Assembly (NCBI RefSeq): GCF_014323705.1
Contig: NZ_JABVEC010000003.1
Coordinates: forward strand, 1-64,000
Source of the DNA: Actinomadura alba
GTDB lineage: Bacteria > Actinomycetota > Actinomycetes > Streptosporangiales > Streptosporangiaceae
Reading direction: 5' to 3'
Length of the DNA: 64,000 bases
Shown: piece after piece, positions 40,606 to 49,403 of the stretch
Layout of the letters: each line of letters starts with the position of its first letter
How positions within the stretch are numbered: position 1 is the first letter of the stretch
Notes under the pieces: generated by a model
The model's input: the letters and a program-made list of their open reading frames with translations, nothing else
Told to the model about the DNA's origin: nothing
The model's database searches: none
Made by a program: the position numbers and the translations under genes

Positions 40606-43188
40606 TCACCGCCCGGCGAGCGCGACACCGACCGTGAGCTCCCGGCCCTCGGCACCGTCGAGGCTCAGCTCCGCGATCCGGCCGGCGGCGCGAAGATCGT
40701 CGGCGGCGAGGGCCGCCTTCGCCGCCGCCTCACCGCGCACGACCGCGCGCTCGACCTCGGCCCGCATCGAGACCTTGGCCTCGGACTTGGCCCTGCGGAC
40801 CTGCTGGAGCACCTGTGCGGCGGCGCCCAGCACCTCGGGGTCACCGCCCTCGGGGAGCTCGTCGCGGGCCGGCCAGGGCGCCGTGTGCACCGATCCCTCC
40901 CGCCACCACGACCAGACCTCCTCGGTGACGAATGGCAGGAACGGCGCGAACAGCCGCAGGACCACCGACAGGGCCAGGCGCAGCGCCGCCCGCGCGGAGT
41001 CGGCGTCCCCGCCGGCAGCGGCGTCGGGGCCGTCCTCGGCTCCGTAGGCCCGCGCCTTGACCAGTTCCAGATAGTCGTCGCACAGGTCCCAGAAGAACCG
41101 CTCGGTCCGCTCCAGCGCCCGGGTGTGGTCGTAGGCCTCGAAGGCGGCCGTGGCGTCGTCGACCACCTCGGCCAGCGTCGCCAGCATGGCCAGATCGACG
41201 GGCGCCGTGATCACGTCCATTGCCTGGGACGCCCCCACCGCGGGCTCGCCCAGGCCGAGGACGAACTTCGCCGCGTTAAGGATCTTGATGGCGAGGCGGC
41301 GGCCGACCTTGATCTGTCCGGTGTCGAAGGCCGTGTCGGTGCCGAGACGCCCGCCGGCCGCCCAGTAGCGGAAGCCGTCGGTGCCGTACTCCCGCAGCAG
41401 GCCCATCGGGGTGACGACGTTGCCCTTGGACTTCGACATCTTCTTGCGGTCGGGGTCGAGGATCCAGCCGGACATCGCGGTGCGTGCCCAGGGCAGGCGG
41501 CCGTGCTCCTGGTGCGCCCGAACGACGGTCGAGAACAGCCAGGTACGGATGATGTCGTGCGCCTGCGGCCGCAGGTCGAAGGGGAACACCCGGGCGAAGA
41601 GATCCGGGTCGCGCTCCCAGCCGCCGGCGATCTGCGGGGTCAGCGACGAGGTCGCCCACGTGTCCATGACGTCGGGATCGCCGGCGAAGCCACCGGGCTT
41701 GCCGCGCTGGTCCTCGGCCCATCCGGGCGGTGCGTCGGTGGACGGGTCGACCGGCAGCATGGCCTCGTCGGGCACGATCGGCTGATCGTAGAGCGGCTCG
41801 CAGTCGGCGTCGAGGCGGTACCAGACCGGGATCGGGATGCCGAAGAACCGCTGCCGGGAGATCAGCCAGTCGCCGGCGAGGCCCTCGACCCAGTTCTCGT
41901 ACCGAGCCCGCATGTGGTCCGGGTACCAGGCCAGCTCGCGGCCTCGGGCCAGCAGTCGGTCGCGCAGCGCGGCGTCCCTGCCGCCGTTGCGGATGTACCA
42001 CTGCCGGGTCGTGATGATCTCGAGCGGCTTGGTGCCCCGCTCGTAGAACTTCACCGGCCGGACGGTCGGGCTCGGCTCGCCGTCCAGATCACCGGACTCG
42101 CGCAGCAGTTCGACGATCCGCTCTCGCGCGGAGTGCGCCGTCCGGCCCGCGAGCTCGGCGAATGCCTCTCGGGCGGCGGCGGAGTCGAGCCCCGGAGGCG
42201 GGGAGGCCGTGACGCGGCCCGCGGTGTCCATGACCGCCCGGGTCGGCAGGTCGAGTTCCCGCCACCAGATCACGTCGGTGAGATCGCCGAACGTGCAGAT
42301 CATCGCGATGCCCGAGCCCTTGTCCGGCTCGGCGAGGCGATGCGCCACGACCGGCACCTCGACTCCGAACAGCGGCGTGCGCACGGTTTGCCCGAACAGC
42401 TCCCGGTACCGCTCGTCGTCCGGATGCGCCACCAGGGCGACGCACGCCGGGATCAGCTCCGGGCGGGTCGTCTCGATGTGCACCGGGCCGGCCGGCCCCT
42501 GGAAGGCGATGCGGTGGTAGGCACCCGGATGATCACGGTCCTCCAGTTCCGCCTGGGCGACCGCGGTGCGGAAGGTGACGTCCCACAGGGTGGGCGCCTC
42601 CGAGACGTAGGCCTCGCCGCGCGCCAGGTTGCGCAGGAACGCGCGCTGCGAGGCCGCGCGGGACTCATCGCCGATCGTGGTGTAGAGGAGCCCCCAGTCC
42701 ACGGAGAGCCCGACCCTGCGCCAGACCTCCTCGAACGCCTTCTCGTCGATGTCGGTGAGCCGGTGGCAGAGCTCGACGAAGTTCCGGCGGCTCACCGGGA
42801 TCTGGCGCTTCGGATCGGGGCGCTCGGGCGGTTCGAAGGCGGGGTCGTAGGGCAGCGAGGGGTCGCAGCGGACCCCGAAGTAGTTCTGCGCGCGGCGCTC
42901 GGTGGGCAGGCCGTTGTCGTCCCACCCCATCGGGTAGAAGACCGTCCGGCCGCGCATCCGCTGGAACCGCGCCACGGTGTCGGTCTGGGTGTAGGAGAAC
43001 ACGTGCCCGACGTGCAGCGAGCCGCTGACCGTGGGCGGCGGTGTGTCGATGGAGTACACCTGCGCCCGCGGCTTCGTGCGGTCGAACCGGTAGGTGCCCT
43101 CGTCGTCCCAGACCCGTACCCACTTGTCCTCCAGGCCGTCGAGCGAGGGCTTCTGGGGGACGGACGGGCTTCGCGGCTGTTCGGTCAT
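40606..43188 (-). CDS. valS: valyl-tRNA synthetase
   Basis: An 860-residue class Ia synthetase. HIGH motif in PPPTVSGSLHVGHVFSYTQTD (about residues 51-71), an editing CP1 domain (about 190-330, with ETTRPELIPACVALVAHP), KMSKS in RKKMSKSKGNVVTP (about 575) and an anticodon-binding helical domain. The C-terminal coiled coil is short. It charges tRNA-Val and edits Thr. ATG 43188 is clear. There is no T-box-like leader in the 190 bases upstream. Not an operon member; it sits among accessory and DUF genes. Confidence 0.95.
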   Translation of the reverse strand: MTEQPRSPSVPQKPSLDGLEDKWVRVWDDEGTYRFDRTKPRAQVYSIDTPPPTVSGSLHVGHVFSYTQTDTVARFQRMRGRTVFYPMGWDDNGLPTERRAQNYFGVRCDPSLPYDPAFEPPERPDPKRQIPVSRRNFVELCHRLTDIDEKAFEEVWRRVGLSVDWGLLYTTIGDESRAASQRAFLRNLARGEAYVSEAPTLWDVTFRTAVAQAELEDRDHPGAYHRIAFQGPAGPVHIETTRPELIPACVALVAHPDDERYRELFGQTVRTPLFGVEVPVVAHRLAEPDKGSGIAMICTFGDLTDVIWWRELDLPTRAVMDTAGRVTASPPPGLDSAAAREAFAELAGRTAHSARERIVELLRESGDLDGEPSPTVRPVKFYERGTKPLEIITTRQWYIRNGGRDAALRDRLLARGRELAWYPDHMRARYENWVEGLAGDWLISRQRFFGIPIPVWYRLDADCEPLYDQPIVPDEAMLPVDPSTDAPPGWAEDQRGKPGGFAGDPDVMDTWATSSLTPQIAGGWERDPDLFARVFPFDLRPQAHDIIRTWLFSTVVRAHQEHGRLPWARTAMSGWILDPDRKKMSKSKGNVVTPMGLLREYGTDGFRYWAAGGRLGTDTAFDTGQIKVGRRLAIKILNAAKFVLGLGEPAVGASQAMDVITAPVDLAMLATLAEVVDDATAAFEAYDHTRALERTERFFWDLCDDYLELVKARAYGAEDGPDAAAGGDADSARAALRLALSVVLRLFAPFLPFVTEEVWSWWREGSVHTAPWPARDELPEGGDPEVLGAAAQVLQQVRRAKSEAKVSMRAEVERAVVRGEAAAKAALAADDLRAAGRIAELSLDGAEGRELTVGVALAGR

Positions 43189-43379
43189 GGATCCAATGGT
43201 ATTGACAACGCGGTGTCCGCGTGCTCATTAAACGGTCACCGCGGCTTCGAGCCGGCCGGGCCCGTCGCGGTCCGCGAGAGGAGCGGCGCCCTGGTCCTTT
43301 CGATACGGTCGGGTCTGAGCGTACGCCCCCGCCGGAAGGCGGAGGGCGCAGGCAGGTGCGGACCGACTGGAGGACCACG

Positions 43380-43664
43380 ATGGCGGACAAGGGTGAGATC
43401 GGCTGGCGGGTCATGGCCGGCGCCGCAGCCCTGGCGAGCGGCTGGGCGGCGCGCAAGGTCATCACCGCCGGATGGAAGAAGACCACCGGCAAGGAGCCCC
43501 CGACGAACCCGGAGTCGCCCGAGGTCGGGCTGGGCGAGGCGCTCGGCTGGGCCGTCGTCATGGGCGTGGGGATGGAGGTCTCGCGGCTCCTCGCCACCCG
43601 CGCGGCCGCCAAGCGCTGGGAGCGCGGCACCGGCCAGCTCCCGTCGATCTTCCGCGACGCCTGA
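43380..43664 (+). CDS. DUF4235 family small membrane protein
   Basis: A 94-residue protein. The family signature is GWRVMAGAAALASGWAARKVITAGWKKTTGKEPPTNPESPEV (two parts, about residues 8-49), followed by a second hydrophobic helix LGWAVVMGVGMEVSRLLATRAAAK. Two membrane passages with a polar Pro-rich loop between. ATG 43380 follows GGAGG. The function is unknown; common in actinobacteria. Confidence 0.9.
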   Translation: MADKGEIGWRVMAGAAALASGWAARKVITAGWKKTTGKEPPTNPESPEVGLGEALGWAVVMGVGMEVSRLLATRAAAKRWERGTGQLPSIFRDA

Positions 43665-43750
43665 CCCGCGACACGACCGGCCGCGGGTGCCGTGCGGTGT
43701 GGTGCGGCCCCGCGGGCTCCGGCGCCCGGCCTGCCAGGGCGCCCGGCCCG

Positions 43751-44554
43751 CTAGTCCGCCGGGCCGAGCCGGGGTCGCTCGGCGAGCCCGATCGGCGGGC
43801 CGACGTGCCGGCGCAGATCCTTGCGAACGGACTCGGCGAGCCGCTTGGTGAAGGTCCGGTTGAGCGTCCCGCCGGCGATCGCGCCGGTGAGGAAGGGGCC
43901 CAGGGTCGTCAGATGACGCCCGAGCATGCGAAGCAGGCGCCTGCGCAGCGCCTGCTTCGCGGCCGTCCCGAGCGCGACCGTCATGCCGCCCGTCATCGGG
44001 TTGACCCCACGCTGTTTGGCCCAGGACGTGAGGAACACCGCGGCCCGGGACGAGCCGCCGCCGGGGACCTGTATCCCGTACACCTCGTGCAGCTCGGCGA
44101 TCAGCTTGACCTCGATCGCCGCGACCACGAGCGTCTCGGCGACCAGCTGTGCGGGAACGGAGAGCAGCAAGGGGGGTGCCACGAACTCCACTGCCGCCAG
44201 CGCCCCGCCCGCCGCACCCACGGCGGTAGTGCCGTTGGCGGCCACCCGGACCAGGTCGTCGGCCAGTTGCTCACCCAGGTGACCGTTGTGATGCGCGCGC
44301 AACGTCTCGAGGTCCCGCACCGGGATGCGCGGTGCCACGTACGCGAACATGTCGCTCAGCCAGCGGCCGCCCGCCACTCCCGTCACCCCGGCCCGGCGGG
44401 CGCTGGCGCTGAGCAGACGCGTGAGCCGCCCGAGCAGGCGGCCGCGCGTCTCCTTGTCCATGTCCTCGTCAGCGGACAACCGGCCGATCAGCTCGCCGAT
44501 CTCGGCGTCGAGCGCTGACTCCGGTGCGCCCTCGCGCTCGATGTCACCTGACAC
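43751..44554 (-). CDS. EcsC family protein
   Basis: A 267-residue protein. The N-terminal half is helical (GELIGRLSADEDMDKETRGRLL); the EcsC-like region spans about residues 55-235, with hydrophobic stretches VEFVAPPLLLSVPAQLVAETLVVAAIEVKLIAELHEVYG and LGPFLTGAIAGGTLNRTFTKRLAESV. EcsC-family proteins are membrane-associated and of unclear function. ATG 44554; 12 bases after the DUF4193 stop, so a two-gene operon is likely. Confidence 0.85.
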   Translation of the reverse strand: MSGDIEREGAPESALDAEIGELIGRLSADEDMDKETRGRLLGRLTRLLSASARRAGVTGVAGGRWLSDMFAYVAPRIPVRDLETLRAHHNGHLGEQLADDLVRVAANGTTAVGAAGGALAAVEFVAPPLLLSVPAQLVAETLVVAAIEVKLIAELHEVYGIQVPGGGSSRAAVFLTSWAKQRGVNPMTGGMTVALGTAAKQALRRRLLRMLGRHLTTLGPFLTGAIAGGTLNRTFTKRLAESVRKDLRRHVGPPIGLAERPRLGPAD

Positions 44555-44566
44555 GGGAACTCCTGC

Positions 44567-44863
44567 TCAGGCGGCGCATTCGCGGCAGATGGGCTGCCCC
44601 TTACGTTCCTCGGCGAGCTGGCTGCGGTGGTGCACCAGGAAGCAACGTGAGCAGGTGAACTCATCGGCCTGCCGCGGCACCACGCGGAAGGTGAGCTCCT
44701 CGTTCGACAGGTCCGCACCGGGCAACTCGGCGACCTCACCGGCGTCCAGGTCCTCGTCGATGATGCTCGCGGCCTTGTCGGCACGACGCGCCTGAAGCTC
44801 CTGCAGGCTGTCCTCGCTGAGGTCGTCGTCTGTCTTGCGTGGGCTGTCGTAGTCCGTAGCCAT
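44567..44863 (-). CDS. DUF4193 family zinc-binding protein
   Basis: A 98-residue protein found throughout actinobacteria. Acidic N-terminal half (DDLSEDSLQELQARRADKAA), then a zinc site FTCSRCFLVHHRSQLAEERKGQPICRECA with CxxC and CxxC pairs. It resembles RbpA-neighbour small proteins but has no established function. ATG 44863, conserved start MATDYDxPR. It is followed at 12 bases by the EcsC-like gene. Confidence 0.95.
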   Translation of the reverse strand: MATDYDSPRKTDDDLSEDSLQELQARRADKAASIIDEDLDAGEVAELPGADLSNEELTFRVVPRQADEFTCSRCFLVHHRSQLAEERKGQPICRECAA

Positions 44864-45290
44864 TTTCTATCTCCATCCCCCTCGGTCGTTTATGCGCCCC
44901 GTCGCGCGGATCTAACGCTCGAGATGCTGTTCTTGTGCCCGATCCGGGCGGGAAATTTTGTCACGGGTCGTGACCCCCGACACACAAGGTGCGACTGACC
45001 ACACAGGTGACACCCATCACCTCGATCAATCGCCTTCATGTGTCGCATGTCACATACCCAACTCGATAAAAGCGGAGTTGATCATGCCTGTCCGCTTCGA
45101 ACACCCTGTCCCTGGGGTGCCGCAGCGGCGGGATCATACCCTTCCCGGAGCCAGGCTGCGCGCACGACGTCCACCTGAGAACCAAATGAGCACACGGTGA
45201 ACCGTCTACTTCCCTGAAACGTCGTATGTAACGCGATAATGTGCCCGCCGAACGGGTGGGCACACACTGCGGGTCGCTGGAGGGGTCACA
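44864..45290. other. 427-base divergent intergenic region
   Basis: Separates the DUF4193 gene (leftward) from the kinase gene (rightward). Visible: a palindrome GTCACGGGTCGTGAC at 44959-44973, a possible operator; a low-GC block near 45040-45085; a possible -10 GATAAT at 45235-45240 with TTCCCT about 18 bases upstream; then the hairpin at 45241-45263. A 38-codon frame from ATG 45084 exists, but I do not consider it supported. Confidence 0.4.
45241..45263 (+). promoter_or_regulatory. leader hairpin before the Ser/Thr kinase gene
   Basis: A nine-pair hairpin (GTGCCCGCC with GGGTGGGCAC, one G-T pair) directly after the putative -10 box, 28 bases before the TTG start. It would be the very 5' end of the mRNA and may stabilise it. 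Confidence 0.4.
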
Positions 45291-46934
45291 TTGCCGGATG
45301 CCGCTCCCCTGGAGCCGGGCGATCCGGCGTCGCTGGGGCATTATGAGGTAGTCGGACGGCTCGGTGCGGGCGGTCAGGGCGCGGTCTACCTCGGCCGGAC
45401 GCCGGGGAACGAGTACGTCGCCATCAAGCTGCTGCACGCGCAGATGTCCACCGACCCGGCGGCGCGGGCCCGTTTCATCCGTGAGGCGTCCGCGGCGCAG
45501 CGGGTGGCGCCCTTCTGCACCGCGCGAGTGCTCGAGTCGGACGTGTACGGCGATCAGCCGTACATCGTCAGCGAGTTCATCGACGGCCCTTCGCTGCACG
45601 ACGTCGTCGCCCAGGAGGGGCCGTTCGACCGGCAGGACCTCGACCGGCTGGCCATCGGGACGGTGACCGCGCTCGCCGCGATCCACGAGGCCGGCATCGT
45701 GCACCGGGACTTCAAGCCCAACAACGTGCTTCTCGCGGGCGACGGACCGCGCGTGGTCGACTTCGGCATCGCCCGGACGGTCAACTCCCAGGAGAGCATG
45801 GTCACCGCCACCGGGATGGTGGTCGGCACGCCCGGCTATCTCGCCCCCGAGCAGCTCTCCGGGGCGCCGCTCATGCCGGCCGTGGACATCTTCGCCTGGG
45901 CCGCCACCATGGTGTTCGCCGCCACCGGGGAGTCGCCCTTCGATGCCGGCTCGCTGCCGGTGGTCATCAATCGGATCCTGCACGACGACCCCGACCTCTC
46001 CGCGCTGCACGAGCCGCTACGGGACGTCGTGGGCCGCTGCCTGTCCAAGGACCCGGCGCTGCGCCCGCCGTCGCACCAGTTGCTGCTGCAGCTGCTGGGG
46101 AACGCCGGAGCCGCACCCGGCCCGGCGCCCGCCCGTGAGGACCTGCTCGACCAGGGCACCCGGATCGCGGCCCAGATGCCCGCTCCGCCGCCCATCGCGC
46201 CGGTCGCGCCGCCACCGCCGCCGATCACCCCGAACCCGCCGCTGGCCATGCCCGGGCCCATGACCCCGCCGCCCATGCCGATGTACCAGGGCCCGGTCAC
46301 ACCGCCGCCGATCGCGATGCACCAGGGTCCGATGACCCGGCCGCCGATGCAGCAGCGGCCCATGCAGCCGCTGTACCCGCCCCACCCACCGAGCAAGTCC
46401 GGCACCTCCGGCCCCCTCATCGCCGGAGTCGGATGCGTCGTGATGGCGCTGCTGGTCATCCTGGTCGTCGCCCTCGTCGTCGCCTTGGACACGGACTCAC
46501 CGTCGACGCGCGAGACCAGCGAGCCGTACAGCTACACGCCGTACAGCTATACACCCTTCAGTTACACGCCCTCGACGACCCGCCTGCACGCCAACTTCGG
46601 CGGCACGTGGGAGGGCCGCGGCTACCAGTCCCTGAGCGGGACGGGCTCGACGGGCTCGCCGTGGGACTGGGACATCACGTTGAACCTGATCTCCAACGGC
46701 CTCTCCGGGCGGATCGAGTACGCGAACTCCAGGTGCTCCGGCATCACGATCGTGCAGTCGTCGACTCCCTCGAAGGCCGTGCTCAGGGACACGATCACGA
46801 GCAACGGCGGGGGCTGCTACACGACCGGTTACGTGACGCTGTACCACCAGACGAGCACCACCCTGAGGTTCGAGTGGCGCAGGTACAGCGCCGCGGGCAC
46901 GCCGTGGGCCAGCGGCGTCCTGCGGAAGCAGTGA
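45291..46934 (+). CDS. membrane Ser/Thr protein kinase (PASTA-less Pkn)
   Basis: A 547-residue Hanks-type kinase. Kinase domain about residues 15-270: Gly loop GRLGAGGQGAVYLG, Lys in VAIKLL, catalytic HRDFKPNNVLL, DFG in VVDFGIAR and APEQL. A Pro/Met-rich juxtamembrane region (about 290-370, many PPP and GPMTPPPM repeats) leads to one transmembrane helix (about 375-400). An extracellular C-terminal domain of about 130 residues starts with a YSYTPYSYTPFSYTP repeat and resembles a small beta sandwich of unknown ligand. The start is TTG 45291, with GGAGGGG upstream. Confidence 0.92.
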   Translation: MPDAAPLEPGDPASLGHYEVVGRLGAGGQGAVYLGRTPGNEYVAIKLLHAQMSTDPAARARFIREASAAQRVAPFCTARVLESDVYGDQPYIVSEFIDGPSLHDVVAQEGPFDRQDLDRLAIGTVTALAAIHEAGIVHRDFKPNNVLLAGDGPRVVDFGIARTVNSQESMVTATGMVVGTPGYLAPEQLSGAPLMPAVDIFAWAATMVFAATGESPFDAGSLPVVINRILHDDPDLSALHEPLRDVVGRCLSKDPALRPPSHQLLLQLLGNAGAAPGPAPAREDLLDQGTRIAAQMPAPPPIAPVAPPPPPITPNPPLAMPGPMTPPPMPMYQGPVTPPPIAMHQGPMTRPPMQQRPMQPLYPPHPPSKSGTSGPLIAGVGCVVMALLVILVVALVVALDTDSPSTRETSEPYSYTPYSYTPFSYTPSTTRLHANFGGTWEGRGYQSLSGTGSTGSPWDWDITLNLISNGLSGRIEYANSRCSGITIVQSSTPSKAVLRDTITSNGGGCYTTGYVTLYHQTSTTLRFEWRRYSAAGTPWASGVLRKQ

Positions 46935-48266
46935 TCACAGGGCCAGCGGCACCCGCGCGGTGACGATGAGACCTCCGCCCGGCCGGGGCGTCGCGTAGAC
47001 GGTGCCCCGGTGCGCGCGTACGACCGAGCGCACGATCGACAGGCCGAGCCCGGCCCCCTTGGCCGACTCGATCCGGTCGGTGTGCAGGCGGCGGAACGGC
47101 TCGAAGAGCCGGTCGACCTCGTAGGCGGGCACGACCGGCCCGGTGTTCTCGACCTGGCAGGCGGCGAAGCCGTCGAGCACGCCGGTCCGCACGAAGACCT
47201 CGCCGTTCTCCACGTTGTGCTTGATCGCATTGTCGACCAGGTTGGACACCAGGTGCTCCAGCAGCACCGGATCGCCCATGGCCCGGCCCTCCGTGAGCTC
47301 GGTGTGCACGGTCACCTCGGGCCCGTCTGTGCGCTTGCCGAGCGTCTCGAGCACCTTGGCCGCCACCTCCGCGAGATCGGCCGGCGACCAGCTGGTCAGC
47401 TCACGCTCACTGCGGGCCAGCAGCAGCAACCCCTCGATCAGCCGCTCGTGCCTGGCGTTGGTGGCCAGCAGCGTACGGCCCACCGCCTTGAGATCCTCGG
47501 AGGCCTCCGGATCACCGAGCGCCACCTCCAGCAGCGTCCGGTTGATGGCCAGCGGCGTGCGGAGCTCGTGCGAGGCGTTGGCGACGAACCGCCGCTGGGA
47601 GTCGAAGGCCTGGCCGAGCCGTTCGAGCATCGCGTCGAAGGTGTCGGCCAGCTCCTTGATCTCGTCCTCCGGGCCCTCGAGGGCGATCCGCTCGTGCAGC
47701 GTGCTCTCGGACAGCTGGCGCGCCGTCGTGGTCATCTTCTGCAGCGGCGCGAGCGCCCTGTCGGCGACGAAGTACCCGAGCACGAGCGCGATGACGCCCA
47801 CCCCCGCGAGCGCCAGCAGCGACCGGCCGATCAGCTGCCGCATCGTCTGCTGGATGAACTCCTGGCGGAGGTGCTCCAGCTGCTCGCTGGTCGCCACGCC
47901 GTACACCCCGACGTCGATGTTGCTGAGGATGTCGGCGACCAGCAGGTAGGTCACGATCAGCAGCATCCCGCCCGCGAGGAAGAACAGCAGCCCGTACAGG
48001 AGCGTCAGCCGGAGCCGGACGCTGACCCGCCCGGGCAGGGCGTGCAGATCGGCCAGGAACGCGCCCCGGGTACGCCCCGGGGGCGGCGGGGTCGCCCGGC
48101 CGGTGCCCGGCGGGGCCCCGGCGGGAGGCCCGCCCGGCGGGAGGCCGCCTTGCGAGGAGCCGCCTTGCGAGGGGCCGCCTTGCGGGGGCCCGCCTGGTTT
48201 GGGCCCGGCCGCCGCCTCGTTGGGCTCCGGTGCCGGTGGCACGTTCATCGCCCGCTCCCGGGTCAC
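46935..48266 (-). CDS. cutS: sensor histidine kinase, CutS-like
   Basis: A 443-residue membrane kinase. Gly/Pro/Gln-rich cytoplasmic N-terminus (about residues 8-65), two transmembrane helices (about 85-115 and 150-170) around a short sensor loop, HAMP, HisKA with VANASHELRTPLAINRTLLEVA (phospho-His about 232) and HATPase boxes (LVDNAIKHN, AGLGLSIVRSV). GTG 48266 overlaps the regulator stop (GTGA); ATG 48248 is also possible. The CutS name rests on the neighbourhood (cutR, ferrochelatase, sepH, dut), as in Streptomyces. The Gln/Gly repeats in the N-terminus are unusual. Confidence 0.85.
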   Translation of the reverse strand: MTRERAMNVPPAPEPNEAAAGPKPGGPPQGGPSQGGSSQGGLPPGGPPAGAPPGTGRATPPPPGRTRGAFLADLHALPGRVSVRLRLTLLYGLLFFLAGGMLLIVTYLLVADILSNIDVGVYGVATSEQLEHLRQEFIQQTMRQLIGRSLLALAGVGVIALVLGYFVADRALAPLQKMTTTARQLSESTLHERIALEGPEDEIKELADTFDAMLERLGQAFDSQRRFVANASHELRTPLAINRTLLEVALGDPEASEDLKAVGRTLLATNARHERLIEGLLLLARSERELTSWSPADLAEVAAKVLETLGKRTDGPEVTVHTELTEGRAMGDPVLLEHLVSNLVDNAIKHNVENGEVFVRTGVLDGFAACQVENTGPVVPAYEVDRLFEPFRRLHTDRIESAKGAGLGLSIVRSVVRAHRGTVYATPRPGGGLIVTARVPLAL

Positions 48267-48916
48267 AGCCGGTACCCCACTCCGGACACGGTCTCGATCA
48301 CGGGGGGATCACCCAGCTTCTTGCGCAGTGTCATCATCGTGACCCGCACCACGTTGGTGAACGGGTCGATGTGCTCGTCCCACGCCTTCTCCAGCAGCTG
48401 CTCGGAGCTGACCACCGCGCCCTCGGCGCGCAGCAGCACCTCGAGCACGGCGAACTCCTTGCGGGTGAGCTCGACCGGCCGCCCGTCGCGGAGCACCTCA
48501 CGGCGGGCCGGATCGAGCTCTACCCCGGACCGCTCGAGCACCGGAGGCAGGGGCGTGGCGGCGCGGCGGCCCAGCGCGCGCACCCGGGCGACCAGTTCGG
48601 CGAACGCGAACGGCTTGGCCAGGTAGTCGTCGGCCCCGATGGACAGGCCCTCGACCCTGTCGTTCAGCTCCCCGGCCGCGGTGAGCATCAGGATCCGGGC
48701 CGGATAACGCTCCCCCACCAGTTGCCTGCACACATCGTCACCGTGCACCTTCGGCAGGTCACGGTCCAGCACGATCACGTCGTACTCGTTGACATTGGTC
48801 CGCTCCAGCGCGCCGCCACCGTCGTAGGCGACATCCACCGCCAGCGCCTCCCGGCGCAGGCCCGTAGCGATCGCATCGGCGAGCACCCGCTCGTCCTCGA
48901 CGACTAGAACTCGCAC
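48263..48916 (-). CDS. cutR: response regulator, CutR-like
   Basis: A 217-residue OmpR-type regulator. Receiver: VLVVEDERVLADAIATGLRRE, Asp in VIVLDRDLPKVHGDDVCRQL (about residue 51), Thr in MLTAAGE and Lys in DDYLAKPFAFAEL. Winged helix from about 125 (ELTRKEFAVLEVLLRAEGAVVSSEQLLEKAWDEHIDPFTNVVRV). Start GTG 48916. The sequence resembles Streptomyces CutR from memory. It is translationally coupled to the kinase gene. Confidence 0.88.
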   Translation of the reverse strand: MRVLVVEDERVLADAIATGLRREALAVDVAYDGGGALERTNVNEYDVIVLDRDLPKVHGDDVCRQLVGERYPARILMLTAAGELNDRVEGLSIGADDYLAKPFAFAELVARVRALGRRAATPLPPVLERSGVELDPARREVLRDGRPVELTRKEFAVLEVLLRAEGAVVSSEQLLEKAWDEHIDPFTNVVRVTMMTLRKKLGDPPVIETVSGVGYRL

Positions 48917-49131
48917 CCGGATCTCTCCTCCCCCGAAATCCTCGGCACCGGCGCGCTGGACCGGCTCATCTGTTATGCCAGGACGCCCGTAAGTCCTCCG
49001 TAAGCCCCACCGGGACATGGGACGGCGCGGGCGGTTCCGGACGTCGTGTCACGCCCGGACGGTTCATGCGCGTTCCAGGTTTACCACCGGTCAGGACATG
49101 GGTAGGGAGCGCGGAACCAGGAAGGAAGGCC

Positions 49132-49341
49132 ATGGGCGAGCTCTCTCACATGATCGAACAGCGGTTGAACGACGCCTACGAGTCGCTGCGCACCGCCCAC
49201 GCCGACGGCGATCTCTCCCTCGTCGACGCGCGGCAGGCCGAGATCGAGGATCTTTACCGCATCGCCGCGGTGCACGGCATCGAGCCGTCCCGGTGCGAGC
49301 GACCCGGTGCGGCCGACCGGGTGGCCGGCCCCGGCCGGTGA
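49132..49341 (+). CDS. small hypothetical protein
   Basis: A 69-residue soluble protein starting at ATG 49132 with AAGGAAGG upstream. Residues 5-40 are a likely helical hairpin (HMIEQRLNDAYESLRTAHADGDLSLVDARQAEIEDLYRIAAVHG). No family recognised; the ribosome binding site and helical design make it a convincing small gene. It lies between cutRS and the lactone oxidase gene, transcribed away from cutRS. Confidence 0.6.
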   Translation: MGELSHMIEQRLNDAYESLRTAHADGDLSLVDARQAEIEDLYRIAAVHGIEPSRCERPGAADRVAGPGR

Positions 49342-49403
49342 GCGCCGGGTGACGACAGTGCCAGGGCACCGAGGGAATCAGGCGCCGGCTCTCCGGCCGG
49401 CCG

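Noticed and set aside
40375..43851. 1158-codon plus-strand frame antisense to valS
   Set aside because: Shadow of ValS, and it runs through the start of the DUF4235 gene in another frame.
45084..45200. 38-codon ORF in the divergent region before the kinase gene
   Set aside because: No family resemblance and the sequence looks like leader; kept only as a remark.
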